A model generated the notes under the pieces. It worked only from the letters and a program-made list of their open reading frames with translations, was not told the origin of the DNA and ran no database searches. A stretch of 64,000 nucleotides of DNA, from NCBI GenBank assembly GCA_025024175.1, contig QCXZ01000064.1, positions 14,942,001 to 15,006,000 on the forward strand, written 5' to 3'. This DNA comes from Rhyzopertha dominica. Taxonomy: Eukaryota > Arthropoda > Insecta > Coleoptera > Bostrichidae. How positions within the stretch are numbered: the stretch's first letter is position 1; each line of letters opens with the position of its first letter. Positions 60,911 to 64,000 of this stretch are shown in pieces. The position numbers and the translations under genes were made by a program.

Positions 60911-61689
60911 CTTTTATTGTTCATTGTCCCGACGTTGTTATTGTATTGTTTTCACTATTTAAACGTTTAGTTTATATTTATTTTTTTAACTAATGTATTA
61001 CATTTTACATTTGTCAACACTAGAAAAAGCTTATTGTTTATTCGAAATAGTTTTTAAGCGGTATTTGGTCGCTTAAAAATGATCATTAATGTTACAGTGA
61101 TGACAAATATGGAATCGAATCAACATCATTTTGCCATTTGGATCTGTTGTAATTAAATCTGTAAATTACTGGAATTGATTGCAGTTACCTACTTTATGCT
61201 TCTAACCATAACTCCAGAAAATCGTAGTAAACTTTTGCCGTTCTATTGGAAAAATCCGTCTATCCAGCTATTTATTTGCATCAATGTCATGCTTTGCCTT
61301 ACACTTCAACATTCACATTTAATTAAAACAAATGCCACACTTCAGATAGATTCTGATTTAAAGAATTTAGTACAACAGTTGCAACATGCCTTTATTAGCA
61401 ATTTTCTGCAAAAAATGGATCTTATTATTGACAACGTCAAAAGCGTCCCATAGGAGCATTGCTAAAACCAAACGCTCATGAAATACAGCTGCTTGCTGTC
61501 TTTGTTGAGACACTTTGTATAGTTCTATATCGGTTTAAAATCACATGTGGGTACTAGTATCAGATTACCACTTTCAAGTTTAACATTTTAAAATTTCATA
61601 ACAAACTTTTTAAACTTCTAGCATGCATTTTCCGCTAAATTGTGAATAAGACTTTAGACCTGACTTTTCTGCCATAAATACACACCTCA
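60911..61689. other. Intergenic DNA, no gene recognised
   Basis: A 92-codon plus-strand frame at 61175-61453 has no motif I know. Nothing else seen. Confidence 0.4.
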
Positions 61690-61990
61690 ATTCCGGGTTA
61701 CGCTACCTGATCTTTACCGGCCATAAAATTTCTCGGGCACGTCACGCTGCTCCCCTTAACCTCCCCATCCATCATACCGACCGCTCCAGATTGTCTTCTG
61801 GAGCGAGCGGCCCTTGCGTGCTCCGTAATTCCATATTTTCGTGTATACTCTCGGACATTGGCAGCAGATGTCTGGAATCACCTTATGTTCCAAATGTGCT
61901 CTGGGTTATGGGACCATGTTAGCAGTCCGATCAACACTGTCGCATCCGAGAGTAAATCATGTAGAAACAATTCAGCCTTTGCTACCGCGA
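61690..61990 (+). pseudogene. Possible LINE C-terminal tail
   Basis: Across frame changes the plus strand reads HKISRARHAAPLNLPIHHTD, LRNSIFS and LAADVWNHL. The spacing recalls the L..PR.RT...S...R..WN.LP tail of Jockey-like LINE open reading frames. The evidence is weak and no reverse transcriptase block adjoins it in this orientation. Confidence 0.25.
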
Positions 61991-62064
61991 GTGTTAAACT
62001 GGTACTTCGATAGAATCAATACTCTGGTTCGACGATAAAGAATGACCTCGCTGAATTTACAATG

Positions 62065-62640
62065 TTATGCGGTTATACAAAGTATTAAATAGTCCTGAAA
62101 CAGATGCAATTGTGCATTACTAATACTAATCTGATTAAGCTTTGAAAACAACACATAGCGATCTATCCGATTGAAGGCCTTGGTGAAATCGGTGTAAACA
62201 ACGTTCATCTGATCTTGTACATCAAGTTCAGAAGATACAAAGTCAGTGAAGCCAGCTAAGTTGGTAGTTCTTGAGCGGCCCTGGACGAATCCATGATGAC
62301 AAGTAGATAAGTGAGACCTTATGCTATTGGCAACATAACTATGAAGAATGATTTCAAAGACCTTTGAAAAGCTATTTATAATAGAAGCAGGACGAAAATT
62401 TTCAATCTTTGATGTATCGCCATATTTAAACACCCGTCAAATTCTAGAAACTTTCTATAGAGTTATCAGCATAAGATTAAATATGTAATGCAATGGATCA
62501 ACAAATACATACGCACAATCTTTAAGAAGAAAGCTGGGAACCATATCCATACCCGCATTAAATTTATTTTTAGCTAGTTTGTAACCATTAATTTTAATAC
62601 CCTTCACATTAGTCCATTTAAAAGTATTATTATCAAAAAT
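62065..62640 (-). pseudogene. LINE reverse transcriptase fragment, N-terminal part
   Basis: The minus strand from 62640 reads NKFNAGMDMVPSFLLKDCAY, FVDPLHYIFNL and, after stops, VFKYGDTSKIENFRPASIIN, SFSKVFEIIL, HHGFVQGRSRTTNL and NVVYTDFTKAFNRID. These are the PDGIPxxxLK, PVFKKGD..NYRPIS, QHGF..GRST and D..KAFD (motif A, catalytic Asp) blocks of a Jockey/CR1-type LINE. The FADD part is missing. It is related to, but not a continuation of, the copy at 9690-10885, which keeps the later blocks. Confidence 0.85.
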
Positions 62641-63255
62641 ATCAGAAACTGTGTCTTGTCAATATCAGAAACTAAATAAACTCATGAGAAATAATCAGCA
62701 ATATGCGTCATTCCTTTTACCGGTAATTCTAGTTACCTCTCTTAGATTGGATGTAAATCTAGAAAGTAATCAGCTCGTTTACTGTATTTAATTTGATCAC
62801 ATACGCTAAATAATTTTTAATAATAAAATTCAACTTTTTGTTTACGATACCAGTTCCGAAGTTTACGGTTTCTTTCGAATACATACAATCAAAGCTGTAT
62901 AATATCAATAAGGACATGCGTGCCTTTGATCCATAGTGACTAATGGAACACATTGATTATTCTATTCTATCTTCTACGGTACAACCCCGCAAGTGGGCGG
63001 GGCGCTGTACTTAGTCCTTTCGATCCATTGTGCCTACACCGTAGCTTAGAAGAGTCCTCCGTTTTCAAAGAAGTGCAGTATCTCTTTTCCAAAAAAACTT
63101 CAGTCTCAATAAATTGAGGCCCAAACCCTGCAGGTGCTACTTTCCACTAGACCCATATTATATAGGTGTTTCTTAAGCCGGCAGTGTCCCTATTAATCTC
63201 AATTGAGAACGACTCAAGCTTAAAAGCCATTTGCGTCCCTTAGCCCTAGATTTCC
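62641..63255. other. Intergenic DNA, no gene recognised
   Basis: Between two LINE-like fragments of the same strand; nothing assignable. Confidence 0.4.
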
Positions 63256-63470
63256 TTAGTTCCGGCGCGTCATCCAAATACAAGCAAAACTCACTACCAG
63301 CCACATTGTGCTCTCAGCCCTCAGTCTGCTTTCTGGGATAGCAATGGAAGGTTGCGGTCCGGGATAAGACGCTGGCGCCGCCCATTTCGCTAAGCTATCG
63401 GCCCTTTCATGGCTTTCAATGCTTGCGCTCGCGAGCAATCACCTGATTTGCTGCAATTCAACTGCATATT
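63256..63470 (-). pseudogene. RNase H tail of a LINE
   Basis: The minus strand reads QQIR, a stop, then LLASASIESHERADSLAKWA and PGPQPSIAIPESRL. This corresponds to the H-S-G-I-x-G-N-E-x-A-D-x-L-A-K block of RNase H domains at the C-terminus of some LINEs (R1/Jockey/I groups), with the expected proline-rich linker after it. Higher G+C than neighbours. Whether it belongs with 62065-62640 is unclear, since it lies upstream of it on the same strand. Confidence 0.6.
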
Positions 63471-63727
63471 TCATGCACGAAGGTAAATGCCTTCGGCGTC
63501 CATAAAATCAGATTATACATATGTGTTTCATAAAAGTCGCTGCCACTATAAAACATTGAGAAAAATTGTTAATCTGACGTTTCCATTGCACCAGTAATCT
63601 TTGTCAAAGGAGAAAAGAACAAAATATCGTCTAACGCAAGTTCAAACAAAATTTTGAAAGTATATCAGTAAATCACCAAGGAAGCGAGACGCCATTGTCA
63701 TATAAACGACGTGCCCACCGGATGAAA
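63471..63727 (-). other. Likely non-coding 3' end of a Penelope-like element
   Basis: It follows the endonuclease below on the minus strand. At 63569-63600 the minus strand contains GGTGCAATGGAAACGTCAGATTAA; GAAACGTCAGAT-like boxes after a short stem are usual for the hammerhead region of Penelope elements, but the CTGANGA box is not intact. Confidence 0.3.
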
Positions 63728-63920
63728 TTAAAACCTACTACCTGCGAGAAAGGAACTGCCTACTAGATATACAAGAACGACTTGATAAAATAAGTACAAA
63801 ATAGTCTTCCAAATTTTACCCAAACCATAATTTTCACAATCTCCATTAAAGGTATTAGTATTTCTAGAAATTTCAATAGCCTCTTTTATTAGATGTTTGT
63901 AATATTTTTCAGTATTCAGT
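63728..63920 (-). pseudogene. Penelope-like element, GIY-YIG endonuclease C-terminus
   Basis: The minus strand reads NTEKYYKHLIKEAIEISRNT then NTFNGDCENYGLGKIWK, the end of a Penelope endonuclease (E..Y..RLIKEAIEI.K..N.FNRD.G..L...W). It continues into a non-conserved hydrophobic tail and stops at 63728-63730. Sequence upstream to the window edge (64000) is not readable as the rest of the nuclease domain. Confidence 0.75.
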
Positions 63921-64000
63921 CCATTGAATTATTTCCAGTAGTGTAATTTAGAAAATTAAGTGTACAAACTATTTGTAATAATTGGAAGCCAGAATCAGAC

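Noticed and set aside
1..64000. CRISPR array, operon, replication origin or prophage
   Set aside because: The sequence is eukaryotic; the regular repeats seen are transposon arms or satellite units without spacers.

Overview
This window is eukaryotic, most likely from an insect or other arthropod. It is A+T-rich, has no bacterial-style gene packing, and carries isolated N calls (for example near 41564, 44654, 48237, 52448, 59499) typical of a draft assembly. I recognise no complete host gene in 64 kb. Nearly everything identifiable is transposable-element DNA: copia, LINE, Penelope-like, Tc1, mariner, an IS630/Tc1-related DDE family, Harbinger, hAT, an integrase-type cut-and-paste element, and several large foldback elements. 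Many are nested.

Layout. 0-9 kb: three copies of an A+T-rich repeat family built on a 17-bp motif, one of them a foldback. 9.7-10.9 kb: a decayed LINE reverse transcriptase. 15.7-18.7 kb: minor repeats and a fragment of a MITE-like family (family X). 20.7-21.8 kb: a non-autonomous hAT element with a perfect 8-bp target duplication and a 300-bp secondary insertion. 23.0-26.3 kb: the best-preserved element, a 3.34-kb integrase-type DNA transposon (Ginger/IS3EU-like, KRBA2/SCAND3-type transposase) with 335-bp inverted repeats, a candidate TATA target duplication and an intact two-exon transposase of about 560 residues. 26.3-29.6 kb: a degraded foldback holding a family X copy in one arm and a second hAT copy in the other.

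34.8-37.2 kb: a Penelope-like element split by a Tc1 element that is itself an inverted dimer of two transposase 3' halves. 39.4-40.4 kb: a Harbinger fragment and a second Penelope GIY-YIG fragment. 44.1-48.8 kb: an inverted-repeat pair enclosing a foldback element whose right arm alone carries a roughly 330-bp tandem array. 54.0-57.1 kb: a foldback element split by an internally deleted copia element. 57.2-58.1 kb: a deleted mariner. 58.4 kb: a promoter-like cluster (heat-shock-element-like repeats, TATA, initiator). 60.2-63.9 kb: fragments of a DDE transposase, LINEs and a third Penelope endonuclease.

The element near 23-26 kb is the only unit here that looks potentially functional: its two ends are nearly identical, its reading frame is open and the DDE triad is present. 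The others are mostly fossils, useful for ordering insertions. All family assignments come from reading motifs by eye, without database searches. Boundaries given to the base are those fixed by target duplications or repeat ends; the rest are approximate.
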